Shown here: piece by piece, positions 1 through 7,403 of the stretch
Position numbering within the stretch: the stretch's first letter is position 1
Layout of the letters: every line of letters begins with the position of its first letter
NCBI GenBank assembly: GCA_964563155.1
Contig: CAZLVL010000007.1
Span: 1-64,000, forward strand
DNA length: 64,000 nucleotides
Direction: 5' to 3'
Origin: DUPQ01 sp964563155
Lineage (GTDB): Bacteria; Bacillota; Clostridia; DUPQ01
Notes under the pieces: generated by a model
The model's input: only the letters and a program-made list of their open reading frames with translations
What the model was told of the DNA's origin: nothing
Database searches by the model: none
Program-made: the position numbers and the translations under genes

Positions 1-328
1 ATTATAGATAGAATTAAAAACCATCCTATGGCATTATGGAAAACAAAATAGTCGGTATTCCACTTCAATCCCCATGGGATAAGTGGGGTATTTATCTATA
101 AGAAATCATCAAATATCACAAGGATTTATCGGATTTATCGGATTTATCTTTGATAGGGAGTTTTTATAGGTGAACTATATTTGCCGCTTACGGATAAAGA
201 TTTGGATAAGATATATTTTTTATTTTAAAAACGGCTAGATAAAATGTACTTATCTATCCACAGGACCAGGAAAGACTGTAACTTCTATAGAATCTAAACT
301 TATATTTCAAATAGAAGATTTTCTGCAT
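1..328. other. Intergenic stretch without a recognisable gene
   Basis: I see no ORF with start, ribosome site and family signal here. The stretch holds three exact tandem copies of the 9-mer GGATTTATC at 122-148. A short open piece around 180-230 reads LPLTDKDLDKIYFLF, which could be the relic of a larger protein but is too short to assign. Confidence 0.4.
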
Positions 329-364
329 TAAAAAAGCCTATAGATTTTTTTATCTCATAGGCTT
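329..364 (-). terminator. Rho-independent terminator of the ABC importer operon
   Basis: On the minus strand an 8-bp stem (AAGCCTAT/ATAGGCTT, 357-364 and 334-341) is followed by a run of T residues. It sits 37 bases after the stop of the last gene of the operon. Confidence 0.75.
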
Positions 365-400
365 AATCTTGGTTTATTCTTATTTGGTTTTTGATAGGGT

Positions 401-1198
401 TTATGAAAGTATCATCTTGTCATCAATAGCTCCTAGAGGACCGCTGACCTTGTGGAACATTTCTATTAGTTTTTCCACTGTTAGGTTTTTCTTTTCATCA
501 CCTTTAAGGTCTATGACAATTTTTCCTTCATTTAGCATTATTAGTCTATTTCCCAATTCAATGGCATCTTTCATATTATGGGTTACCATTAAGGTGGTTA
601 GGTTGTCTCTTTCAATAATCTTTTTAGTTATATCTAAAACAGTATTTCCAGTTTTAGGATCTAAGGCTGCGGTGTGTTCATCTAAAAGTAAAAGTTTAGG
701 CTTTTTTAAAGAAGCCATTAAAAGAGTTAAGGCTTGTCTTTGTCCACCAGATAAAAGACCAACCTTGGTTGTCATCCTGTTTTCTAAGCCTAATTCAAGT
801 TGCATAAGTTGCTCTTTAAAGATCTCTCTTTCAGCCTTTGTAATTCCCCAGCTCAAACCTCTGGTTTCTCCTCTTCTAAAGGCTAGGGCTAGATTTTCTT
901 CTATGCCCATACTGGCAGCTGTTCCCATCATAGGGTCTTGAAAGACTCTAGAAATATATTGGGCTCTTTTGTATTCAGCCAGTCTTGTAACATCAATTTG
1001 GTCTATAAGGATTTTACCTTGGTCTACAAAGAGAACTCCTGCTACACTGTTTAACATGGTGGATTTTCCAGAACCATTACCACCAATTACAGTTACAAAA
1101 TCTCCTTCATCTAATGAAAGTGATATGCCTTTTAAAACCCTATTTTCATTTACAGTATTTTTATTAAAAGTTTTAGTAATATTTTCTATACTAAGCAT
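401..1198 (-). CDS. ABC transporter ATP-binding protein (TrpZ/ABC_sub_bind-associated type)
   Basis: This is the nucleotide-binding subunit of an importer and powers uptake by ATP hydrolysis at the inner face of the membrane. The 265-residue protein shows Walker A GGNGSGKST (39-47), signature LSGGQ (149-153) and Walker B LLLLDE (169-174), followed by a switch histidine in VTHNM. The signature's Q is followed by RQALTLLMA, as is common in ATPases paired with LivH-like permeases and ABC_sub_bind lipoproteins. It is the last gene of a three-gene operon and overlaps the permease gene by 8 bases, which suggests translational coupling. The ligand cannot be read from this subunit; known relatives import tryptophan, tyrosine or other small molecules. 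Confidence 0.88.
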   Translation of the reverse strand: MLSIENITKTFNKNTVNENRVLKGISLSLDEGDFVTVIGGNGSGKSTMLNSVAGVLFVDQGKILIDQIDVTRLAEYKRAQYISRVFQDPMMGTAASMGIEENLALAFRRGETRGLSWGITKAEREIFKEQLMQLELGLENRMTTKVGLLSGGQRQALTLLMASLKKPKLLLLDEHTAALDPKTGNTVLDITKKIIERDNLTTLMVTHNMKDAIELGNRLIMLNEGKIVIDLKGDEKKNLTVEKLIEMFHKVSGPLGAIDDKMILS

Positions 1199-2141
1199 CT
1201 AGCCTACCTCCTTTGGATTTTAAGGAAAATCCACTTAATTTACTCTTCCAAAAGGGTACAGCTAAGAAGACTGCAACCACTAGGGCGGTTAGAAGTTTTA
1301 AGTAATTGGAATCAAACCTCATCCATAAGACTGTTTGGATGACTACATAATATATACAGGCCCCAAAGACTGAAGATAAAAGCTTAAGGGCAAAATTTCT
1401 AAAAATCTTACCAAAGACAGCTTCTCCAATAATAACTGAGGCAAGTCCAATAATGATGGCCCCTCTTCCCATATTAATATCAGAAAAGCCTTGGTATTGG
1501 GCTAGAAGAGCTCCTGATAGAGCTACTAAGCCATTAGATAGCATTAGTCCTAATATCTTATTAAGATTAGTGTTTATTCCTTGGGCTCTGGCCATATTGG
1601 GATTAGAGCCTGTTGCTCTTAGGGCACTTCCCAATTCTGTTCCAAAAAACCAGTAGAGAATAGCTATGAGTACAAGAACAAATAATCCTGTAATGAGTAT
1701 GGGAGAGGCGTAAAAGGGCTTATCTCCTTTAATAACTTCTTGAAGATATCTTAGGGAGATAAGAAGATCATACTTATTTACATTTAAGGCTTGGTTGGGT
1801 TTTCCCATAATAGCTAGGTTAACAGCCCAAAGACCTAATTGGGTCAATATACCAGATAAGATTGCAGATATTCCAAAGAATATGTGAAAGACTCCAGTTA
1901 TCAAACCAGCTAAAAGGCCAGCTATAAAGGATAAAAGTAGGGCTATCCAAACATTGACCCCAGCTAAGATTAAGACTACACATACTGCAGCCCCTGTTCC
2001 AAAAGAGCCATCCACTGTTAAATCAGCAATGTCTAGTATTTTATAGGTGATATAGACACCTATAGCCATTATCCCCCATATCAGTCCCTGGGCCAGAGCA
2101 CCAGGTAACTGCTCAAATAGGATCATTACATTTAAATTCAT
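1191..2141 (-). CDS. ABC transporter permease, LivH-like
   Basis: This is the membrane channel of the importer, 316 residues with about eight to nine hydrophobic segments. Near the N-terminus it reads LAQGLIWGIMAIGVYITYKI, and it has the segment LDIADLTVDGSFGTGAAV typical of branched-chain-permease-like proteins that pair with ABC_sub_bind lipoproteins. The C-terminal end is basic and cytoplasmic (KSKLSGFSLKSKGG). The gene lies 12 bases after the binding-protein gene and overlaps the ATPase gene, so all three form one transcription unit. The family is clear; the substrate is not. Confidence 0.87.
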   Translation of the reverse strand: MNLNVMILFEQLPGALAQGLIWGIMAIGVYITYKILDIADLTVDGSFGTGAAVCVVLILAGVNVWIALLLSFIAGLLAGLITGVFHIFFGISAILSGILTQLGLWAVNLAIMGKPNQALNVNKYDLLISLRYLQEVIKGDKPFYASPILITGLFVLVLIAILYWFFGTELGSALRATGSNPNMARAQGINTNLNKILGLMLSNGLVALSGALLAQYQGFSDINMGRGAIIIGLASVIIGEAVFGKIFRNFALKLLSSVFGACIYYVVIQTVLWMRFDSNYLKLLTALVVAVFLAVPFWKSKLSGFSLKSKGGRLDA

Positions 2142-2153
2142 AAAAATTTCCTT

Positions 2154-3125
2154 TTAGTCCACTATTGCTTGGTAATCGCTAGGTACTACAATGCCTAATT
2201 CATCACAGATTTCTGCATTATACATTTTTGTAAAGTTAGGTGCATACTCTATGGGCATGGTAGAGATATCAGCTTCTCCAGTAAGTATTTTGTAAGCCAT
2301 AAGTCCAGTGGCATAGCCTAAGTCATAGTAGTCAATAGAAAGGGTTACCACTCCACAACCTGCACAAATTCCTTTTTCTCCAGCTACTACAGGTATCTTG
2401 GCAGGACGAAGAATATTATCAATAATACCTGTGTTTGAAGCTACAGTATTATCTGTTGGCAAGTAGATTACATCAGACTCATTGGCTGCAGTGCTTGTAA
2501 TTGCTGCTAAATCATTGGAGTCTGTAAAGGAATATAGTTTTGCATTATAGCCCTTATCTTCCAGCATTTTTTTGATAGTAGTAACCTGATAAAGGGAATT
2601 GGGCTCTGCTGAACAGTAAATCAATCCAATGTTTTTAGCTTGTGGGAAAAGATCATGTATCATATTAGCTTGTTGATCTAAGGGAGCTAAGTCTGATGTT
2701 CCAGACACATTACTACCAACCAAACCGTCAAAGTTATCCAAGTCTAGGGCAACACCATATTCTGTAATGGAGGTACCTAAAACAGGTATATCTCCAGTTG
2801 CTGTTGCAGCTGCTTGAAGAGCAGGTGTGGCATTAGCCATAATCAAGTCTACCTTGGATGCTACAAAGCTATTGGCAATGGTAGCACAGGTATTAGGATC
2901 TCCTTGGGCATTTTGAAAGTCAAAAACTACCTTGTCTCCTAATTTGTCTGTTAAGGCATCTTTAAAACCTTCTGTTGCGGCATCAAGGGCAACGTGCTGG
3001 ATTAGTTGAGAAATCCCTACAGTATAGACCTGAGGTTTACCTTGATTTCCATTATCACAGGCACTTAACCCTATAATTGATACTAAGAGTAATACCGTTA
3101 TTATTAAATTTAATGATTTTTTCAT
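2154..3125 (-). CDS. ABC transporter substrate-binding lipoprotein (ABC_sub_bind family)
   Basis: The protein captures the ligand outside the membrane for the two genes that follow. I start it at 3125, giving MKKSLNLII and a lipoprotein signal ending LSAC with Cys23 as the lipid-anchored residue, preceded by AGAGGT. An upstream in-frame start at 3218 is rejected because a good promoter (3165-3193) lies inside that extension. The body reads IGLIYCSAEPNS and IYLPTDNTVASNTG, and near the end VTLSIDYYDLGYATGLMA, features of the TrpX/ABC_sub_bind fold with two Rossmann-like lobes. The mature protein is about 300 residues, normal for the family. Candidate ligands include tryptophan or tyrosine, but this is inference from the family only. 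Confidence 0.87.
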   Translation of the reverse strand: MKKSLNLIITVLLLVSIIGLSACDNGNQGKPQVYTVGISQLIQHVALDAATEGFKDALTDKLGDKVVFDFQNAQGDPNTCATIANSFVASKVDLIMANATPALQAAATATGDIPVLGTSITEYGVALDLDNFDGLVGSNVSGTSDLAPLDQQANMIHDLFPQAKNIGLIYCSAEPNSLYQVTTIKKMLEDKGYNAKLYSFTDSNDLAAITSTAANESDVIYLPTDNTVASNTGIIDNILRPAKIPVVAGEKGICAGCGVVTLSIDYYDLGYATGLMAYKILTGEADISTMPIEYAPNFTKMYNAEICDELGIVVPSDYQAIVD

Positions 3126-3164
3126 CTTATACCTCTTCGAATTTTCAAGTGATTTAATTAAAAT

Positions 3165-3193
3165 ACTATAATAAAGATTTCTAACTATGTCAA
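3165..3193 (-). promoter_or_regulatory. Sigma-A type promoter of the ABC importer operon
   Basis: On the minus strand TTGACA (3188-3193) and TATAGT (3165-3170) are separated by 17 bases. The start codon of the lipoprotein at 3125 lies about 35 bases after the expected start site. Confidence 0.75.
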
Positions 3194-3254
3194 TAAAAGT
3201 ATATAAATTAAGGGGCATTTTGAGCTATTTATACAATTAAAGGCAAATTTGGCT

Positions 3255-3292
3255 AAAAAAAAGGAAAATCTCACTTAAGTGAGTTTCCTTTG
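3255..3292 (-). terminator. Rho-independent terminator after tRNA-Val
   Basis: A long palindrome with arms containing GGAAA and CTCACTTAAGTGAG is followed on the minus strand by eight T residues. It would end the tRNA-Val transcript and any read-through from the glycerate kinase gene. Confidence 0.75.
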
Positions 3293-3320
3293 ACAACAAA
3301 TATATGTGTCTATTAATTTT

Positions 3321-3397
3321 TGGTGAAGATGATTGGACTTGAACCAACGACCTCTTGCATGTCAAGCAAGCGCTCTGACCAGCTGAGCTACACCTCC
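3321..3397 (-). tRNA. tRNA-Val (anticodon GAC)
   Basis: The 77-base minus-strand gene folds into a full cloverleaf. The 7-bp acceptor stem GGAGGTG pairs with CATCTTC (two G-U pairs), the D-arm contains AGCTCAGCTGG, the anticodon arm is CTTGC-TTGACAT-GCAAG, and the T-arm contains GGTTCAAGTCC. The discriminator base is A and CCA is encoded. The loop TTGACAT gives anticodon GAC, which reads valine GUC. The gene begins 13 bases after the stop of the glycerate kinase gene and has its own promoter. Confidence 0.93.
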
Positions 3398-3407
3398 GTG
3401 CTCATAT

Positions 3408-3436
3408 ATATTACAACAGAGCCAATAAATCTGCAA
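3408..3436 (-). promoter_or_regulatory. Promoter of tRNA-Val inside the end of glxK
   Basis: On the minus strand TTGCAG (3431-3436) and TAATAT (3408-3413) are 17 bases apart. The first three bases of the -10 are the TAA stop codon of the glycerate kinase gene. The start site would fall a few bases before the tRNA. Confidence 0.6.
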
Positions 3437-4541
3437 TATTAATTGTCTGCCTATAAAGGAGCTTTTTTGTATTCCTTATGGATTTTCTCAAGGTCATAGG
3501 CCCAGATACTATGGAAAAAAGGGCAGTTACTCCATAGTCTTTTAAAACCTCAGCATCAGGACTAATGGTTCCAGATATACAAATTAAGGGCTTATTATAC
3601 TTCTTTGCTAAAAGGCCAGCCTTGAAGGGAACCTTTCCCTTTACAGTTTGACTGTCGGTTTTTCCTTCTCCAGAAAAGACAAAATCACTTTTAGCTATTG
3701 AGTCTTCTAGTCCAGAATATTTTGCTACAATATCAAATCCACTCATAATATTAGGTTCTGTTATAGCCATAAGGCCACCTGATAGACCACCAGCTGCTCC
3801 ACTAGAAGGTATATTAGATATATCCTTGTTAAAAGTTTCTTTAAAGACCTGGGCTAGATTTTGAAGGCCTGCATCTAAAAGAACCACCTCATCTTTAGAA
3901 GCTCCTTTTTGTGGTGCATAAACATAGGCGGCTCCATCTTTTCCGTAATAGGGATTTTGCACATCACAGGCAAAAAGAAGGTTGGCAGATTTAAGTTTGG
4001 GATACAAAGCTTTTGTATCTATACTTTTTACCTTTATCATATTTTCCCCAGAGGCCCATACCTCCTTATTCTTCTCATCAAGAAATCTTAAGCCTAAAGC
4101 ACTTAAGGCTCCCATTCCACCATCTGAAGAGGCTGTTCCTCCAAAGCCAATAATAATGTTTTCATAACCTGCTTGTAGAGCCAGTAGAATTAGCTGGCCT
4201 GTACCATATGAGCAAGCCTTCATAGGATTTAATTGGCCTTTAGGAATATTTTCAATACCAGAGGCAGTAGCAGACTCTATTACTGCCCACTTACCATCAC
4301 CTAGCACCCCATAATAGCCTGAGATTTCCTCTCCAAAGATGTCTTGTACCTTATGGTAGACAATATGACCTTTTGTAGCATTCACCAAGGCCTCTACAGT
4401 ACCCTCGCCTCCATCGGCCATAGGGTGTTTAAAAACTATTGCATTAGGTATTCTTTCTAAAAGGGCTTTTTCCATTATGTCACAGGCTTCTTGGGCTTTT
4501 AGTGACCCCTTGTAGGAGTCCATGGCTAATGTTATTTTCAT
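3411..4541 (-). CDS. glxK: Glycerate kinase, GlxK/GarK type
   Basis: The enzyme phosphorylates D-glycerate (mainly to 2-phosphoglycerate in this family) in the cytoplasm, feeding glycolysis. The 376 residues match the usual length. Family marks are the N-terminal MDSYKGSLKAQEA, the segment HPMADGGEGTVEAL, the glycine-rich IIGFGGTASSDGGMGAL, and FVFSGEGKTDSQT. An in-frame TGA lies directly before the ATG, so the start cannot be further upstream. The ATG has no good ribosome site close by; a strong AGGAGG lies about 35 bases upstream, 3 bases before an out-of-frame ATG that opens a 30-codon ORF overlapping the start of this gene. The promoter was not identified. The gene stands alone on the minus strand with tRNA-Val just downstream. 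Confidence 0.92.
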   Translation of the reverse strand: MKITLAMDSYKGSLKAQEACDIMEKALLERIPNAIVFKHPMADGGEGTVEALVNATKGHIVYHKVQDIFGEEISGYYGVLGDGKWAVIESATASGIENIPKGQLNPMKACSYGTGQLILLALQAGYENIIIGFGGTASSDGGMGALSALGLRFLDEKNKEVWASGENMIKVKSIDTKALYPKLKSANLLFACDVQNPYYGKDGAAYVYAPQKGASKDEVVLLDAGLQNLAQVFKETFNKDISNIPSSGAAGGLSGGLMAITEPNIMSGFDIVAKYSGLEDSIAKSDFVFSGEGKTDSQTVKGKVPFKAGLLAKKYNKPLICISGTISPDAEVLKDYGVTALFSIVSGPMTLRKSIRNTKKLLYRQTINIADLLALL

Positions 4542-4969
4542 TCAATCTTGTATGATAGTTAGAGCTGATCATACTCCTCCTCGTATTGTGTAGTAGTGTT
4601 TAGGGTCCCTCTCCAAGGACTAAATACTATATTTATCCACAAGTGTTTATATAAATACAAAACCATGATGCATTGAACAATCCTGTCTCAATTTTGGTTG
4701 GCATTTGAGCACTCGTTTAGGTCAAAACTCCTTCAGGTATAAAAGCTTAAATAATTGTATATATATCTTACACCTATAACCCACCACCTTACAATCAAAA
4801 GATGGGTTTTTATTTGTTACTACTAATCACTAAAGTAAATCACTACTAAATGTTAAAATTAAATGCTACTAATTATTAAAAAAATATGCTACTAATTGTT
4901 AAAAATTCATTGTATTGTCCCATAAAATCTTATACAATGATAAAGAAATGAAAGGCTAAGGGGATCTCC
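4542..4969. other. Intergenic region between divergent glxK and the DUF4143 ATPase
   Basis: No gene is visible. The left end holds the leader of glxK. The right end, 4816-4908, holds four degenerate AT-rich units of about 23 bases built on the core CTACTAATtRTTAAA. The unit boundaries are near 4816, 4840, 4862 and 4885. Confidence 0.5.
4816..4908 (+). repeat. Four imperfect ~23-bp direct repeats upstream of the ATPase gene
   Basis: The last two units share TGCTACTAATTATTAAAA and TGCTACTAATTGTTAAAA; the earlier two are more diverged (CACTACTAAATGTTAAAA and TTACTACTAATCACTAAA). They end 62 bases before the start codon at 4970. They could bind protein or be slippage products; nothing shows which. 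Confidence 0.55.
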
Positions 4970-6238
4970 ATGAGTTATATAAATAGAATCGTTGATAAAA
5001 CAATTGAACAAAAAATGAAAGTAATGGGGTGTGTTGTCGTAAAAGGACCTAAATGGTGTGGAAAAACGACAACAGCAAAGCAGTTCGCAAAAAGTATCCT
5101 TGAATTGCAAGATCCAGTTGAAGGCAAAAAATATGAAGAAATCGCACAAAACAACATTAAGCTGTTATTGGAAGGTGAAAAACCTCGTCTTATAGATGAG
5201 TGGCAACTGATACCTGATATATGGAATGCAATCAGACATGATATAGATAAGAAAGACAAGACCGGATTATATATTATAACAGGTTCTGTTACTCCTCTTG
5301 AGCATGATAAGGTGAGATTGCATTCAGGAATTGGCAGAATGTCTTTTGTAACAATGTATCCCATGTCCTTGTATGAAAGCGGAGATTCCAATGGTTCTAT
5401 TTCCTTGAAAGACCTCTTATACGATAAAGTACAAGTCAATGGACAAAGATCTGATATAACCTATGAAAGATTGGCATATCTTACATGCCGTGGGGGATGG
5501 CCATCCGCTGTAAAAATGAAGGATGAAAAGTTAGCTCTGGAAGTAGCTAAAGAGTATTTGGATGTCCTATGTGAAAGCGATATTGAAAACACAGGAGAAA
5601 AAATAAATCCTGCACTTACACGTGCCATAATGCGTGCATACTCAAGATTAGTCTCCACAATAGAGTCAAACAAGACTCTATATAATGACATACGCCATAT
5701 ATATGGTGATGTTTCGGATCCCACAATAATGTCATATCTTGGTAGGCTTGGCAGATTATATGTAACTGATGAAATCGAAGCATGGAATCCCAATATTATC
5801 AGCAGGACTAATGTACGCACATCACCTAAAAAAGCACTTGTGGACTCATCAATAGCATGTGCCGCATTACAGTGTTCTCCTAGTGACTTAGTCATGGATC
5901 CTATTTCATTTGGATTACTATTTGAAAATCTGGTTGACAGAGATTTGAAAATATACACTGCTAATCAAGGTGGTTTTTTGAGGCACTATAGAGACAGGTT
6001 TGGTTTAGAATGTGACCAAGTTATACATTTCGACAATGGTGAGTATGCGCTTATACAAACAAAACTAGGCACAAAAAGAGTTATGGAAGCTTGTGATAAG
6101 CTGGTTGAATTAAGAGACAAGATAAGAAAGAATGAGAAAAAAGAACCAAAGTTTTTAATGGTTGTTACAGGAAGCGATATAGCCTATACCACAAAAGAAG
6201 GTGTTTTGGTTGTACCTGTAGGTTGTTTAAAAGATTAA
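4970..6238 (+). CDS. ATP-binding protein, AAA_14 + DUF4143 family
   Basis: This is a cytoplasmic P-loop ATPase of unknown role; relatives are widespread, often horizontally spread, and sometimes suspected of defence or stress roles. The 422-residue protein shows Walker A GPKWCGKTT (26-34), Walker B LIDEWQ (74-79), and a sensor-like IITGSVTP near 104. The C-terminal half has the DUF4143 pattern, including SYLGRLGRLYVTDEIEAWNP, LFENLVDRDLKIYT, and a final nuclease-like segment ending YALIQTKLG. The start ATG is preceded by AAGGGGA. Codon use differs from the neighbours: CGT and CGC arginine codons recur (for example CGTGCC, CGTGCA, CGCCAT, CGCACA), while flanking genes use AGA/AGG. It lies alone between two minus-strand genes, which together suggests acquisition by transfer. 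Confidence 0.85.
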   Translation: MSYINRIVDKTIEQKMKVMGCVVVKGPKWCGKTTTAKQFAKSILELQDPVEGKKYEEIAQNNIKLLLEGEKPRLIDEWQLIPDIWNAIRHDIDKKDKTGLYIITGSVTPLEHDKVRLHSGIGRMSFVTMYPMSLYESGDSNGSISLKDLLYDKVQVNGQRSDITYERLAYLTCRGGWPSAVKMKDEKLALEVAKEYLDVLCESDIENTGEKINPALTRAIMRAYSRLVSTIESNKTLYNDIRHIYGDVSDPTIMSYLGRLGRLYVTDEIEAWNPNIISRTNVRTSPKKALVDSSIACAALQCSPSDLVMDPISFGLLFENLVDRDLKIYTANQGGFLRHYRDRFGLECDQVIHFDNGEYALIQTKLGTKRVMEACDKLVELRDKIRKNEKKEPKFLMVVTGSDIAYTTKEGVLVVPVGCLKD

Positions 6239-6259
6239 GCAACTAGTTATAAATTTTTC

Positions 6260-7228
6260 TTACCTAATAGCTGATTCTGTTCTCCACATATCAGCATTGT
6301 ATTTCATTAAGTTAAACAATTCATTTGTACATTTATCCATTTTATCCATTATGTCTGCCTCTAGTTTTAGGTTTGCAGCTTTTAAGTTTTCTTTCAGTTG
6401 ATCTGTATTTCTAGCACCTACAAGAACAGAAGCTGTTTGAGGCTTATGCATACCATAGGCTATAGAAAGGGCAGCCATGTTTAAGCCTTCTTGCTTAGCT
6501 AATTTCTTAATACAGTCCAAGGTTTCAAATATTGGTTTATGGAGATGTTTGTACTCAGGGCTTAAATACCAGACCCTTTTTAATCTTTCAGGTATCTCAT
6601 CTATATTAGAGTATTTACCTGTACACAGGCCTTGGGCTAGGGCAGAGTAGTTTAAAATACCAATATCTTTTTTAATACAAGCATCTCTAATTTCATGGTC
6701 AATTGCCCTAAATAGGGGGTTATATGCTATTTGATTGGTATGAATGGGTCCATATTTACTCATTTCCTCTAAATCTTCCACACCAAAGTTTGAAACTCCA
6801 ATAGCCCTAATTTTCCCGCTTTTGTACAAGCTCAATAGCCCCTCCATAGTATCTGAAAAATCAACCGTCCTTCTAGGCCAATGAATTTGATATATATCAA
6901 TATAGTCTGTTTGCAGTCTTTTTAAACTGGCCTCACATGCACTTATAACTGTAGCTTTATCTGGATGGCCATCTGCAACCTTAGTAGCTATTATGGCCTT
7001 ACTTCTTCTGTCTTTCAAACCTTCTCCAACTATTTCTTCACTTTTACCTGCTCCATAGGCTGTTGCAGTATCTATAAGGGTTATACCTGCATCTAAGGCC
7101 ATGTGTAGGGTTTTAATGGAGTCTTGGTCATCTTGGTCACCCCAATTAGCATCTTTAGAAAAAACCCAGGTGCCAAGGGCCATTTTGGAGACCAAGATAC
7201 TAGTATCTCTTATTTTCACATATTCCAT
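6260..7228 (-). CDS. Aldo/keto reductase
   Basis: This is a cytoplasmic NAD(P)H-dependent oxidoreductase of the TIM-barrel AKR family, acting on an unidentified carbonyl or sugar substrate. The catalytic tetrad is readable: Asp53 and Tyr58 in DTATAYGAG, Lys83 in IIATKVADG, and His116 in IYQIHWPRR. The cofactor region near the end reads SVLVGARNTDQLKEN. The length of 322 is normal. It ends 21 bases from the convergent ATPase gene and has its own promoter (7279-7307). Nothing in the flanks fixes the substrate; a link to sugar use by the divergent GH78-like gene is only a guess. Confidence 0.9.
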   Translation of the reverse strand: MEYVKIRDTSILVSKMALGTWVFSKDANWGDQDDQDSIKTLHMALDAGITLIDTATAYGAGKSEEIVGEGLKDRRSKAIIATKVADGHPDKATVISACEASLKRLQTDYIDIYQIHWPRRTVDFSDTMEGLLSLYKSGKIRAIGVSNFGVEDLEEMSKYGPIHTNQIAYNPLFRAIDHEIRDACIKKDIGILNYSALAQGLCTGKYSNIDEIPERLKRVWYLSPEYKHLHKPIFETLDCIKKLAKQEGLNMAALSIAYGMHKPQTASVLVGARNTDQLKENLKAANLKLEADIMDKMDKCTNELFNLMKYNADMWRTESAIR

Positions 7229-7278
7229 TGTTTACCTCTCTTTTTTCTTGTCTTTTCTTTGTTTTCTCTTACCCCTTC

Positions 7279-7307
7279 ATTATACTTACCCTGTGAAAGA
7301 TATACAA
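7279..7307 (-). promoter_or_regulatory. Sigma-A type promoter of the aldo/keto reductase gene
   Basis: On the minus strand TTGTAT (7302-7307) and TATAAT (7279-7284) are 17 bases apart, about 50 bases upstream of the ATG at 7228. Confidence 0.65.
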
Positions 7308-7403
7308 ATGAGGAAAGAAGAAAGAAGGAAGCTATACCACTTTTTTGAAATATTTAAGATACTTTTATGGTAGAATGAACCTATCTATTTGGGAGGTAAT
7401 AAT

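Noticed and set aside
122..148. Three tandem GGATTTATC copies as a CRISPR or phase-variation repeat
   Set aside because: The unit is 9 bases, with no spacers, no cas genes and no gene reading across it.
180..230. Peptide LPLTDKDLDKIYFLF as a gene remnant
   Set aside because: Too short and surrounded by stops; resemblance to any family is not convincing.
369..941. Long plus-strand ORF opposite the ABC ATPase gene
   Set aside because: It is the antisense shadow of a clear coding gene, without a ribosome site or family signal.
3126..3218. N-terminal extension of the substrate-binding lipoprotein
   Set aside because: It would contain the promoter, and the lipoprotein signal starts at 3125.
4970..6238. 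Defence island or prophage around the DUF4143 ATPase
   Set aside because: No integrase, transposase, nuclease partner or toxin-antitoxin pair is near it.
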